Positions 7,938-14,083 of a stretch of 28,653 nucleotides of DNA are shown here, piece by piece (the first letter of the stretch is position 1; each line of letters starts with the position of its first letter). Below the pieces are notes generated by a model. It worked only from the letters and a program-made list of their open reading frames with translations. It had not been told where the DNA came from and did not search any database. Origin of the DNA: DASXRC01 sp036506495. Its GTDB lineage: Bacteria > Actinomycetota > Actinomycetes > Mycobacteriales > Micromonosporaceae. The stretch is taken from NCBI GenBank assembly GCA_036506495.1, contig DASXRQ010000159.1:1-28653 (forward strand), in the 5' to 3' direction. The position numbers and the translations under genes were made by a program.

Positions 7938-9087
7938 CGTCGCCGTTCTGGTGGCCCGGTTCGCGGCGGCTCTGCAGGCCGCCGGGCTGCCGGTCGGCCC
8001 GGACCGGTGCGAGCGGTTCGCCCGCGCGATCCTGCTCACTCGCCCGGAGACCACCGGGGCGCTGTATGCGTGCGCGACCGCGACGCTGGTCAGCGACCCG
8101 GCGGACCTGCCGCTGCTGAGCCGCGTCTTCGACCTGGTCTTCGGCGGCCTCGCGGAGGTCGTCGCGGCGGGCAATGCGGGCCGCCATGAGCCCGATGAGG
8201 CGCCGGCCGTCGTCGCGAGCGCCGCGATGTCGCCTGGAGCCCAAGGAGGACGAGGCGAAGCAGTCGTACCCAGCCGCAGGGCGAGGGCGGCGTCCGACAG
8301 CGGTGCGAGCCGCCCGAGCGGAGCGAAGGCGAGCAGCGCAGAGCGGCTCGCCGGGCGGGACTTCGGCGAGCTGAGCGCGGAGGAGCTGGCCGACCTGGCC
8401 GTCGCGATGCGCCGCCTGGCGGTGGCCACGCCGCTCCGGCGGACGCGGCGCCCGGTCGTGGCGGCGCGCGGCTCCACTGTGGATCTCAGGTCCACGCTGC
8501 GGGCCGCCCGGCGCACGGTCGGCCACCCGGTGCGGCTGCGGTTTCGGCGTCGCCGGCAGCGTCAGCGCCGGCTCGTCGTGCTCTGCGACATCTCCGGCTC
8601 GATGGCCCCGTACGCCCGCGCGCTGCTTCAGCTCGTCTACTGTGCCGCCGGCGGGGCCCGCGCCGAGGTGTTCACGTTCGCCACCCGGCTGACCCGGCTG
8701 ACCCGGGTGCTCGACCGCACCCCGCCGGCGCAGGTGCTGGCCCGGGCCGGGGAGGCGGCGCCGGACTGGTCCAGCGGCACCCGGATCGCGGCGAACCTGA
8801 AGGAGTTCATCGACCGGTACGGCGCGCGGGGGCTCGCCCGCGGCGCGATCGTGCTCATCATCTCGGACGGTTGGGAGACCGGCGACCCGGCCGAGTTGGG
8901 GCGCCAGATGGCGCGGCTGTCCCGCCTGGCGTACCGGATCGTGTGGGCGAACCCGCGCACGCAGAGTGACCGTTACCGGCCGCTCGTGGGCGGGATGGCG
9001 GCCGCCTGGCCGTACTGCGACGCGGTGGTCAGCGCGCACCGGCTCGACGCGCTGGACGAGCTGCTGACGGTGCTGGCCGCGTCCTAA
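7930..9087 (+). CDS. coxE: CoxE-type VWA domain protein
   Basis: A 385-residue partner of the CoxD ATPase in CODH active-site maturation. Residues 1-90 are the helical CoxE N-terminal region. Residues about 95-134 are a low-complexity Ser/Ala/Arg/Gly linker encoded by repeat copy B. Residues about 140-190 carry basic segments, and the C-terminal half is a von Willebrand A domain. The MIDAS metal site is intact: D220-I-S222-G-S224, T284 and D313. The N-terminus overlaps coxD (ATG 7930), so the two proteins are probably made at matched levels. The linker insertion is in frame and does not disrupt the VWA core, so the protein is likely functional. Confidence 0.92.
   Translation: MSDVAVLVARFAAALQAAGLPVGPDRCERFARAILLTRPETTGALYACATATLVSDPADLPLLSRVFDLVFGGLAEVVAAGNAGRHEPDEAPAVVASAAMSPGAQGGRGEAVVPSRRARAASDSGASRPSGAKASSAERLAGRDFGELSAEELADLAVAMRRLAVATPLRRTRRPVVAARGSTVDLRSTLRAARRTVGHPVRLRFRRRRQRQRRLVVLCDISGSMAPYARALLQLVYCAAGGARAEVFTFATRLTRLTRVLDRTPPAQVLARAGEAAPDWSSGTRIAANLKEFIDRYGARGLARGAIVLIISDGWETGDPAELGRQMARLSRLAYRIVWANPRTQSDRYRPLVGGMAAAWPYCDAVVSAHRLDALDELLTVLAAS
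8214..8330 (+). repeat. Dispersed ~117-bp repeat, copy B, in frame within coxE
   Basis: This segment aligns end to end with the reverse complement of 1964-2080. It encodes coxE residues of about 95-134, between the N-terminal helices and the VWA domain. No stop codon is introduced and the length keeps the reading frame. Sequence drift between copies includes several substitutions and small compensating gaps, which suggests neither is very recent. Confidence 0.75.
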
Positions 9088-9103
9088 CCGGACGGCGGAC
9101 TTC

Positions 9104-9141
9104 CACGTCCGTGGGGACGTGTTCACGTCCGGCCGGGCGTG
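9104..9141. repeat. Two tandem 18-bp palindromes (7-4-7), 20-bp period
   Basis: Unit 1 at 9104-9121 is CACGTCC-gtgg-GGACGTG, a perfect inverted repeat. Unit 2 at 9124-9141 is CACGTCC-ggcc-GGGCGTG, with one G:T-type change. They are separated by tt, so the start-to-start distance is 20 bp. They lie in the 141-bp gap between coxE and the mocA-like gene. The same architecture recurs at 17386-17472. They could be terminator or attenuator hairpins, repeated protein sites on one helix face, or a REP-like element. Confidence 0.75.
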
Positions 9142-9228
9142 ATAACTCCATTAGTACTCCGGGTCGAGGGGGCGTCCGACACCCGGTTGAGGCTCGCTCG
9201 TTGGGTGAAAGTGGGGGGAGGAGGTCGC

Positions 9229-9843
9229 GTGCTGAATCGGGTTGCAGGGCTGGTTCTGGCCGCGGGTGCCGGCCGGCGCATCGGAGGGGCGAAGGCGCTG
9301 CTGCGCCACGGCAATGCGCTGCTGGTCGAGAGGGCGGCGGGGACGCTGCACGAGGCCGGGTGCGATCCGGTCGTGGTCGTGCTCGGCGCACAGGCCGCAC
9401 TCGTGCAGGCCACGGCCGAGCTGAACGGGGCCGAGGTGGTGGTCAACCGCGCATGGGGGACCGGAATGGGCTCGTCGCTGCGGGCCGGCCTCGGTGCCCT
9501 GGCCAACACGGACGCCGAGGCGGTGGTGGTGGTCCTGGTCGACATGCCCGGCGTCACGGCCGCTGCGGTCCGCCGGATAGCAGCGCTGCCGTACCCTCAG
9601 GTGCTGGTCTGTGCGACGTACGCCAAGCGGCGGGATCACCCGATGCTCCTCGGCCGCGAGCACTGGGCAGGCATCGCCACGCTGGCCAACGCCGACGTCG
9701 GCGCCCGCCCGTACCTGATGGCGCACGCCGGTGAGATCCTGGACGTCGCCTGCGACGATATCGCCGACGGTGTCGACATCGACACCGCGGATGTCGCCGC
9801 GGACTGGGGGATCGCGATCCCCGCCCAACGCGCGGCGGTCTAG
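9229..9843 (+). CDS. mocA: Molybdenum cofactor cytidylyltransferase-like NTP transferase (MocA family)
   Basis: A 204-residue nucleotidyltransferase of the MobA/MocA fold. Residues 8-22 carry the nucleotide-binding signature LVLAAGAGRRIGGAK. Further conserved parts are NRAWGTGMGSSLRAGL, the metal-binding VVLVDMPGVT segment, and RDHPMLL near the C-terminus. Members of this group add CMP to molybdopterin, giving the MCD cofactor that CoxL needs, which fits its place behind the cox genes. GTG 9229 is chosen because GGAGGAGG (9217-9224) sits just upstream and the family core starts 7 residues later; an earlier in-frame GTG at 9139 lies inside the palindrome pair. The 141-bp gap means it may have its own promoter or be separately attenuated. 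The exact nucleotide specificity cannot be read from sequence alone. Confidence 0.82.
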   Translation: MLNRVAGLVLAAGAGRRIGGAKALLRHGNALLVERAAGTLHEAGCDPVVVVLGAQAALVQATAELNGAEVVVNRAWGTGMGSSLRAGLGALANTDAEAVVVVLVDMPGVTAAAVRRIAALPYPQVLVCATYAKRRDHPMLLGREHWAGIATLANADVGARPYLMAHAGEILDVACDDIADGVDIDTADVAADWGIAIPAQRAAV

Positions 9844-9913
9844 CCCGGTCGATCTAGGGCTAATACTGGCGGTTAGAGATCAACTAACCAGTATTCGCCC
9901 TAGATCGACCGGG
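9844..9913. terminator. Very long imperfect hairpin between convergent genes
   Basis: The left arm begins at the base after the mocA stop codon. About 17 base pairs (9844-9860 with 9897-9913) are perfect. They are followed by one mismatch, eight more pairs, a 3-base bulge and four pairs closing a 7-base loop (agatcaa, 9877-9883). No T-run follows, as is common in actinobacteria. It probably ends transcription from both sides. The minus-strand gene's stop codon (9884-9886) and its last nine sense codons lie within the right arm. Confidence 0.7.
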
Positions 9914-10534
9914 GAGGACCGGCGAGAGGACCGCGGAGGACCGGGGAGGTCGGGCCGCGAGGTAGGCCCGGCCACGTTCCGACAGCCGGTACCCGACGCG
10001 CATGCTTTCGGTCAGGCCGAGCGCCTTGAGCTTGCGTACGTCCACTTTGAACGGTGCCGTCTCCCGCCCGAACGACGCGGCGATGTCGGGCGCACGCACG
10101 CCGGGTCGCTTGGCGATCGCCAACAGCACGGGACGGGTCCACGGACCGTGCGGACTGGCCCGGTCGAGCCGGTCCAGTCGTCGGTCGATCTCGGCGAGCT
10201 CGACCGCGTCGAGATTGTCCCGGCGGGCGAGCTCCGCGCGCGGGTCGGGCCCGCCCACGCGATGGAACCGCAGCCGATAGAGCAGCGCGTCGTCCGGCGC
10301 CGGCCGGGCACGCAGGATGACTATCACCGCGGCGGCGTCGGGGAAGCCGGCGTCACGGGCGTCGGCATCGATCACCTCGGCCTCGGTCACGACGTCGACC
10401 GCGTCCATCTCGATCAGCTCCAGGCCGGTGCGGTACCGCCCGCCGGCCACCACCTGTGGACGCCGCCATCGCCGGAATGCCGCCGTGATGGAGCCGTCCG
10501 CGATTCCGTCGCGCAGCCGCTTCTCGAACAGCAC
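9884..10534 (-). CDS. ASCH-like domain protein with winged-helix C-terminal part
   Basis: A 216-residue protein without a firm name. Residues 1-90 (LFEKRLRDGIADGSITAAFR, then a V-V-A-G-G-R-Y segment) resemble ASCH/PUA-like domains, small beta-barrels that bind RNA or modified nucleotides. Residues of about 125-195 look like a winged helix: helices in ARPVLLAI-type and APDIAASFGRE segments, then a wing before SERGRAYLAARP. The start is GTG 10534, 10 bases after the amidohydrolase stop, with no clear Shine-Dalgarno sequence, so translation may be coupled. The last 20 residues come from gaggaccg-type repeats and from the palindrome at 9844-9913, giving an odd Pro/Ser/Arg tail. Function unknown; RNA or nucleic-acid binding is the best guess. 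Confidence 0.65.
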   Translation of the reverse strand: MLFEKRLRDGIADGSITAAFRRWRRPQVVAGGRYRTGLELIEMDAVDVVTEAEVIDADARDAGFPDAAAVIVILRARPAPDDALLYRLRFHRVGGPDPRAELARRDNLDAVELAEIDRRLDRLDRASPHGPWTRPVLLAIAKRPGVRAPDIAASFGRETAPFKVDVRKLKALGLTESMRVGYRLSERGRAYLAARPPRSSAVLSPVLPGRSRANTG

Positions 10535-10544
10535 AGGCCCGAGC

Positions 10545-11444
10545 CTATCGCCCGAGCCCGAACAGTCGAGCGCCGTTGTCGTGGCAGACGGCTCGCAGCC
10601 AGTCGTCGCCCAGGTCCAGCCGGGCCAGGCCGGCCAGCTGCTCGGCGTACGGATAGGGAATGTTCGGGAAGTCGCTGCCGAGTAGCACCCTGCCGGACAG
10701 CCCGAGATCCCGTAGGCTCGGCAGCTCGGCGTAGGGGAACGCGGCGAGCCGCTCGAAGAACCCGGTGAACGCCATTGTGGTGTCCAGCGCGGTGCGCTCG
10801 TACCGTTCGGCGAGCCGCAGAAATCCGGTGTACTCCGGCGCACCCAGGTGCGCGATGACTGCCGCGAGCCGCGGGTGGCGGGCGAGGACCGCGCCGAACG
10901 GCTCCGGGCCGGTGTGCCCGTGCGCGACCGGGCCGGAGCCCGCGTGCACGATGACCGGGACACCGGCCTCGGCCAGCAGCCCCCACACCGGATCGAGGGC
11001 CGGGTCGCGAGGGTCGAAGCCGCCCACCTGCAGGTGCACCTTGAACACCCGGGCACCGGCGTCGAGCGCCGCGGTCACCTGACGGCACACGTCCGGCTCC
11101 GGGAAAAACGTCGCGCAGGGCAGGCAACCCGGCGTCCGCGCCGCGAAAGCCAGCGTCCACGCGTTCAGGTCCGCGGCCATGCCGGGCCGGTGAGCGTACG
11201 CCAGGGCGGTGAACGCGCGCACACCGAGCCTCTCTAGGTGCGCGACGCGCTTGTCGTCCGACCACCGGTACCGGATCGGCCACGGTACGCCGACGAGCGG
11301 GCCGGCCGCGTCGAAGTACTGCCACACCCGCCGGAGCAGCCGCGGCGGCAGGAAATGCACGTGCGCGTCGACCAGGCCGGGCAGGCCGAGGGCCCGCCAG
11401 AACGCGGGCACCTCGTCATCGTCGCTGGGCTCGAGAGGGCTCAT
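10545..11444 (-). CDS. Amidohydrolase family protein (ACMSD-like TIM barrel)
   Basis: A 299-residue metal-dependent hydrolase or decarboxylase of the amidohydrolase-2 type. Visible metal ligands are H28 and H30 in DAHVHF, the His in VPVIVHAGSG, a further His in AAVIAHLGAPEY, and the late Asp in LLGSDFPNIPYPY. The family acts on small carboxylated or cyclic substrates; the substrate here cannot be inferred. ATG 11444 is chosen because homology starts soon after it; the open frame continues upstream only through the palindrome and the DUF1707 gene on another frame. No Shine-Dalgarno sequence is visible: a perfect palindrome (11455-11484) sits 10 bases upstream instead. The ASCH-like gene follows 10 bases downstream and is likely co-transcribed. 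Confidence 0.8.
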   Translation of the reverse strand: MSPLEPSDDDEVPAFWRALGLPGLVDAHVHFLPPRLLRRVWQYFDAAGPLVGVPWPIRYRWSDDKRVAHLERLGVRAFTALAYAHRPGMAADLNAWTLAFAARTPGCLPCATFFPEPDVCRQVTAALDAGARVFKVHLQVGGFDPRDPALDPVWGLLAEAGVPVIVHAGSGPVAHGHTGPEPFGAVLARHPRLAAVIAHLGAPEYTGFLRLAERYERTALDTTMAFTGFFERLAAFPYAELPSLRDLGLSGRVLLGSDFPNIPYPYAEQLAGLARLDLGDDWLRAVCHDNGARLFGLGR

Positions 11445-11454
11445 GACCCGATAT

Positions 11455-11484
11455 GGTGGCCCTGACCCAAGGGTCAGGGCCACC
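11455..11484. terminator. Perfect 14-bp inverted repeat with 2-bp loop
   Basis: The arms 11455-11468 (ggtggccctgaccc) and 11471-11484 are exact complements around aa. It lies 13 bases past the DUF1707 stop codon and 10 bases before the amidohydrolase ATG, on the same strand. A terminator for DUF1707 is the simplest reading, but its position at the next gene's translation start also allows an operator or attenuator. Confidence 0.7.
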
Positions 11485-11497
11485 ACGTCCCCCCGAT

Positions 11498-11995
11498 TTA
11501 CCACTGACCAGCGCGGTCCCGACCCGGCGAGCGGTCGCCGTACCAGCCATGGCCGCCGCGCCAGCCGTACGGGCCGTACCACCCGTAGCGGCGCCACCGG
11601 CCGAACCAGCGCCAGCGGAGCAGCCAGAAGGTCAGGAAGAACAGCGGGATCGCAGGCCAGAAGAAGTGCGCTCCGGAGAGCGCCCACAAGCCCGCGAACG
11701 CGGTGACGATCAGGGCGAACACTGCGATTCGGCCGCGCACGAAGCTGCGTACGGCCGCCTTCGCCTCCGGCGTCTCGGCCAGCGCTCGGCGACCCCCGTC
11801 CGGCAGGTCCGCGGTGAGCGGGCCCAGCTCGTCGCGGAAGGTGGCGGCGTACGCGGCTGCCAACCGCTCCTCGCCCACCTCCAGCGTGAGCCGGCCCTCG
11901 GCCATGGCCGCCCGCAGAATCGTAGCGATCTGTTCGCGCTCGGCGTCTGACGCCCGAACCCGGCGCGGACCCTGGGTGGCGTACTCGGTGGACAT
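11498..11995 (-). CDS. DUF1707 domain membrane protein
   Basis: A 165-residue protein. Residues 11-65 are the DUF1707 (SHOCT-like) domain typical of actinobacteria: R-x-S-D-A-E-R-E near residues 14-21, then ILRAAMAEGRLTLEVGEERL and a DELGPLTADLP segment. Two adjacent membrane helices follow (IAVFALIVTAFAGLWAL and FFWPAIPLFFLTFWLL). The C-terminus is a basic, Trp/Tyr/Gly-rich tail with repeated WYG and YGW motifs. ATG 11995 has GGAGGAG just upstream. It is transcribed away from the histidine kinase gene, and two matching palindromes lie between them, so the two-component system may control it. The biochemical role of DUF1707 is unknown; it may act at the membrane or cell envelope. Confidence 0.85.
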   Translation of the reverse strand: MSTEYATQGPRRVRASDAEREQIATILRAAMAEGRLTLEVGEERLAAAYAATFRDELGPLTADLPDGGRRALAETPEAKAAVRSFVRGRIAVFALIVTAFAGLWALSGAHFFWPAIPLFFLTFWLLRWRWFGRWRRYGWYGPYGWRGGHGWYGDRSPGRDRAGQW

Positions 11996-12083
11996 CGTCT
12001 CCTCCGTGGGGTTGTCAGTCCTGTGCTGTCTCCAGGCTGCGCCGCCTGGGAGTGCCGGGCGTCGGGCCGGCGGAGTCTCTTGA

Positions 12084-12144
12084 CTACTCCCCGTGGAGTA
12101 GCTCGCGGGCGTCCACCGGCCGGGTCGTACTCCCGCCGGGGTAG
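12084..12144. promoter_or_regulatory. Pair of matching operator-like palindromes
   Basis: Site 1 (12084-12101) is CTACTCC-ccgt-GGAGTAG, a perfect inverted repeat. Site 2 (12127-12144) is GTACTCC-cgcc-GGGGTAG. Both are followed by CT and share orientation and a 7-4-7 layout. Their starts are 43 bp apart, about four helical turns. They lie in the divergent DUF1707/histidine kinase gap, upstream of both starts. They are good candidates for binding sites of the NarL-type regulator encoded at 13416-14081; this is inference. Confidence 0.55.
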
Positions 12145-12189
12145 CTGGGTCTCGGCGCCGAGCCGATGCCGGCGCCGGGACGGGTGGCA

Positions 12190-12195
12190 TACCGT
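12190..12195 (+). promoter_or_regulatory. Putative -10 element of a leaderless histidine kinase transcript
   Basis: TACCGT matches the actinobacterial TANNNT -10 pattern. It ends 6 bases before the GTG at 12202, placing the expected transcript start at or next to the start codon. No Shine-Dalgarno sequence precedes that GTG, which supports a leaderless reading. Confidence 0.45.
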
Positions 12196-12201
12196 CGAGC
12201 C

Positions 12202-13419
12202 GTGCGAGAGCTCAGGCACGGCGGATGGCCGCGCGAGGGCGGATGGCCGCGCGAGGGCGGCCGGCCGTGGCGCCGCGGCCCTGGCGTCGGGCTGGCCGCG
12301 GTTGTCGGCCTGATCCAGGTGCTGGCCGCTCGGCGGGCGGGCGCGGACGAGGCCGCGACGACGACCCTCGACGTGCTCGGTTACACGCTGCTGCTCGCCG
12401 GGCCGGTCGCCCTGCTAGTCCGCCGCATGGCGCCGGTCTGGGCCCTCGCAGTCGCCGTCGCGGTGGCGGTGGCGTACCCGCTGCTCGGCTATCCGCAGAC
12501 GCCGCTGACGTTCCTCGCCGCCGCGGTGGCCGTGTTCACCACCGTGGTCGCGGGATATCGGTACGCCGCCTGGCTCATCTCCGGGGTCGGTTACCTGGCG
12601 TACGTCGGCCTCGATCCGCTGCTGCCCGGGACCGGCGTCCACGGGCCCGGCGTGGGCCGGGCGGTGGGCGTCGGTGCCGCGCTGGTCGTGCTGGTGTTCC
12701 TCGCCGAGGCGGCCCGGGTCAGGCGCGAGCAGTTCGCGCAGCTCGCCCGCGTCCGGGCCGAGCAGGCGCGCGCCCGCGCCGAGCAGCGGCGGCGGCAGGA
12801 CAGCGAGGAGCGGCTGCGCATCGCCCAGGAACTGCACGACGTCCTGGGACACCACCTGTCGCTGATCAACGTGCAGGCCGGGGTCGGGCTGCACCTGATG
12901 GACAGCCGGCCCGAACAGGCCCGCGAGGCGCTCGCCGCGATCAAGGCCGCGAGCGCCGAGGCGCTGCGCGAGGTGCGTTCGATGCTGGGCGTGCTGCGCA
13001 CGGACGGGGCCGCGCCGCGGTCGCCGGCCCCGGGCCTGGAACGGCTCGCCGAGCTGACCGACGACGCCGGATTCCCGGTGAAGACACAGGTCACCGGCCT
13101 CCAGCGGGCGCTGCCCGCGGAGGTGAGCCGTGCGGCGTACCGGATCGTGCAGGAGGCACTCACCAACGTGCGCCGGCACGCCGGGCCCGGGGTCACGGCC
13201 ACCATCGACATCGAGTACGCCGACGGTGAGCTCCGGCTGCGGGTGGACGACGACGGGCGGGGTGTACCCGCCGAGGCCGGCACCGGCGAGGCCAGCAACG
13301 GGATCGCCGGCATGACGGCCCGGGCGGTGGCGCTCGGCGGCTCGCTGTCGGCCGGTCTCGGGCCCGAAGGCGGCTTCCGCGTCGAATCCCGGCTACCGAC
13401 GAACGGAGGCGCGGCGTGA
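12202..13419 (+). CDS. NarL-type two-component sensor histidine kinase
   Basis: A 405-residue membrane kinase. Five or so hydrophobic segments occupy residues of about 30-170, with little extracytoplasmic sequence. The HisKA_3 dimerisation helix follows, with phospho-acceptor H212 in AQELHDVLGHHLSLI. The ATPase domain has an N-box (QEALTNVRRHAG), a G1 box (DDDGRGVP) and a G2 box (NGIAGM). A charged Arg/Glu/Ala coiled-coil-like stretch precedes the H-box. GTG 12202 is chosen from the leaderless-type promoter; an ATG at 12166 in the same frame lies upstream of the -10 and is less likely. The N-terminus carries a six-residue duplication (GWPREG twice). It overlaps the response regulator gene by four bases. 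The signal sensed is unknown; with so small an exposed part it may be membrane stress. Confidence 0.92.
   Translation: MRELRHGGWPREGGWPREGGRPWRRGPGVGLAAVVGLIQVLAARRAGADEAATTTLDVLGYTLLLAGPVALLVRRMAPVWALAVAVAVAVAYPLLGYPQTPLTFLAAAVAVFTTVVAGYRYAAWLISGVGYLAYVGLDPLLPGTGVHGPGVGRAVGVGAALVVLVFLAEAARVRREQFAQLARVRAEQARARAEQRRRQDSEERLRIAQELHDVLGHHLSLINVQAGVGLHLMDSRPEQAREALAAIKAASAEALREVRSMLGVLRTDGAAPRSPAPGLERLAELTDDAGFPVKTQVTGLQRALPAEVSRAAYRIVQEALTNVRRHAGPGVTATIDIEYADGELRLRVDDDGRGVPAEAGTGEASNGIAGMTARAVALGGSLSAGLGPEGGFRVESRLPTNGGAA
12223..12258 (+). repeat. 18-bp perfect tandem duplication in the kinase N-terminus
   Basis: Bases 12223-12240 and 12241-12258 are identical (ggatggccgcgcgagggc), encoding GWPREG twice near kinase residue 10. 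It adds six residues before the first membrane helix and keeps the frame. Confidence 0.85.
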
Positions 13420-14081
13420 TCCGCGTACTGCTCGCCGACGACCAGGCGCTCGTCCGCGCTGGCTTCCGAGCGCTACTGGACGCCGAACCGGACATCGAGG
13501 TGGTCGGCGAGGCGGCGGACGGCGCGGAGGCGGTGCGGCTTGCGGCGACCACCCGCCCCGACGTGGTGCTCATGGACATCCGGATGCCCGGGGTGGACGG
13601 GCTGGAGGCAACGCGGCGGATCGCCACCGACCCGGCTCTGCGGCACACCCGCATCGTCATCCTCACCACGTTCGAGCTGGACGAGTACGTCTTCGAGGCG
13701 CTGCGCGTCGGTGCGGCCGGGTTCCTCGTCAAGGACACGGAACCGGTCGAGCTGCTGCGCGGCGTCCGGGCCGCGGCCGCCGGGGACGGGCTGCTCTCGC
13801 CCGGGGTCACCCGCCGGCTGATCGCCGAGTTCGCGTCCCGGTCGCGCCGGCCGACCCCGCCACGCTCGCTTGACCAGCTCACCGACCGTGAGCGGGAGGT
13901 GATGGCGCTCGTCGCGGAGGGACTGTCCAATGAGGAGATCGCGGCTCGGCTGTTCCTCAGCCCCGCCACCGCGAAGACGCATGTGAGCCGCGCGATGGTC
14001 AAGCTCGGCGCGCGCGACCGAGCCCAGCTGGTCGTATACGCGTACGAGGCGGGACTGGTCCGCCCCGGCTGGCTCGGCTGA
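13416..14081 (+). CDS. NarL/LuxR-family response regulator
   Basis: A 221-residue DNA-binding regulator. The receiver domain has acidic D8 and D9, phosphorylation site D54 (LMDIRMPG), the conserved Thr84/Thr85 pair (VILTTF) and Lys106 (FLVKD). A linker leads to a LuxR-type helix-turn-helix at about residues 150-212 (LTDREREVMALVAEGLSNEEIA, recognition helix near SPATAKTHVSRAMVKL). The GTG start overlaps the kinase stop by four bases, so kinase and regulator are co-translated partners. Likely targets include the divergent promoter region with two palindromes at 12084-12144. It converges on the Ser/Thr kinase gene with only 2 bp between the stops. Confidence 0.95.
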   Translation: MIRVLLADDQALVRAGFRALLDAEPDIEVVGEAADGAEAVRLAATTRPDVVLMDIRMPGVDGLEATRRIATDPALRHTRIVILTTFELDEYVFEALRVGAAGFLVKDTEPVELLRGVRAAAAGDGLLSPGVTRRLIAEFASRSRRPTPPRSLDQLTDREREVMALVAEGLSNEEIAARLFLSPATAKTHVSRAMVKLGARDRAQLVVYAYEAGLVRPGWLG

Positions 14082-14083
14082 CG

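Noticed and set aside
9104..9141. CRISPR array reading of the tandem palindromes
   Set aside because: Units are palindromes spaced by 2 bp with no spacers of 30 bp or more, and there are no cas genes.
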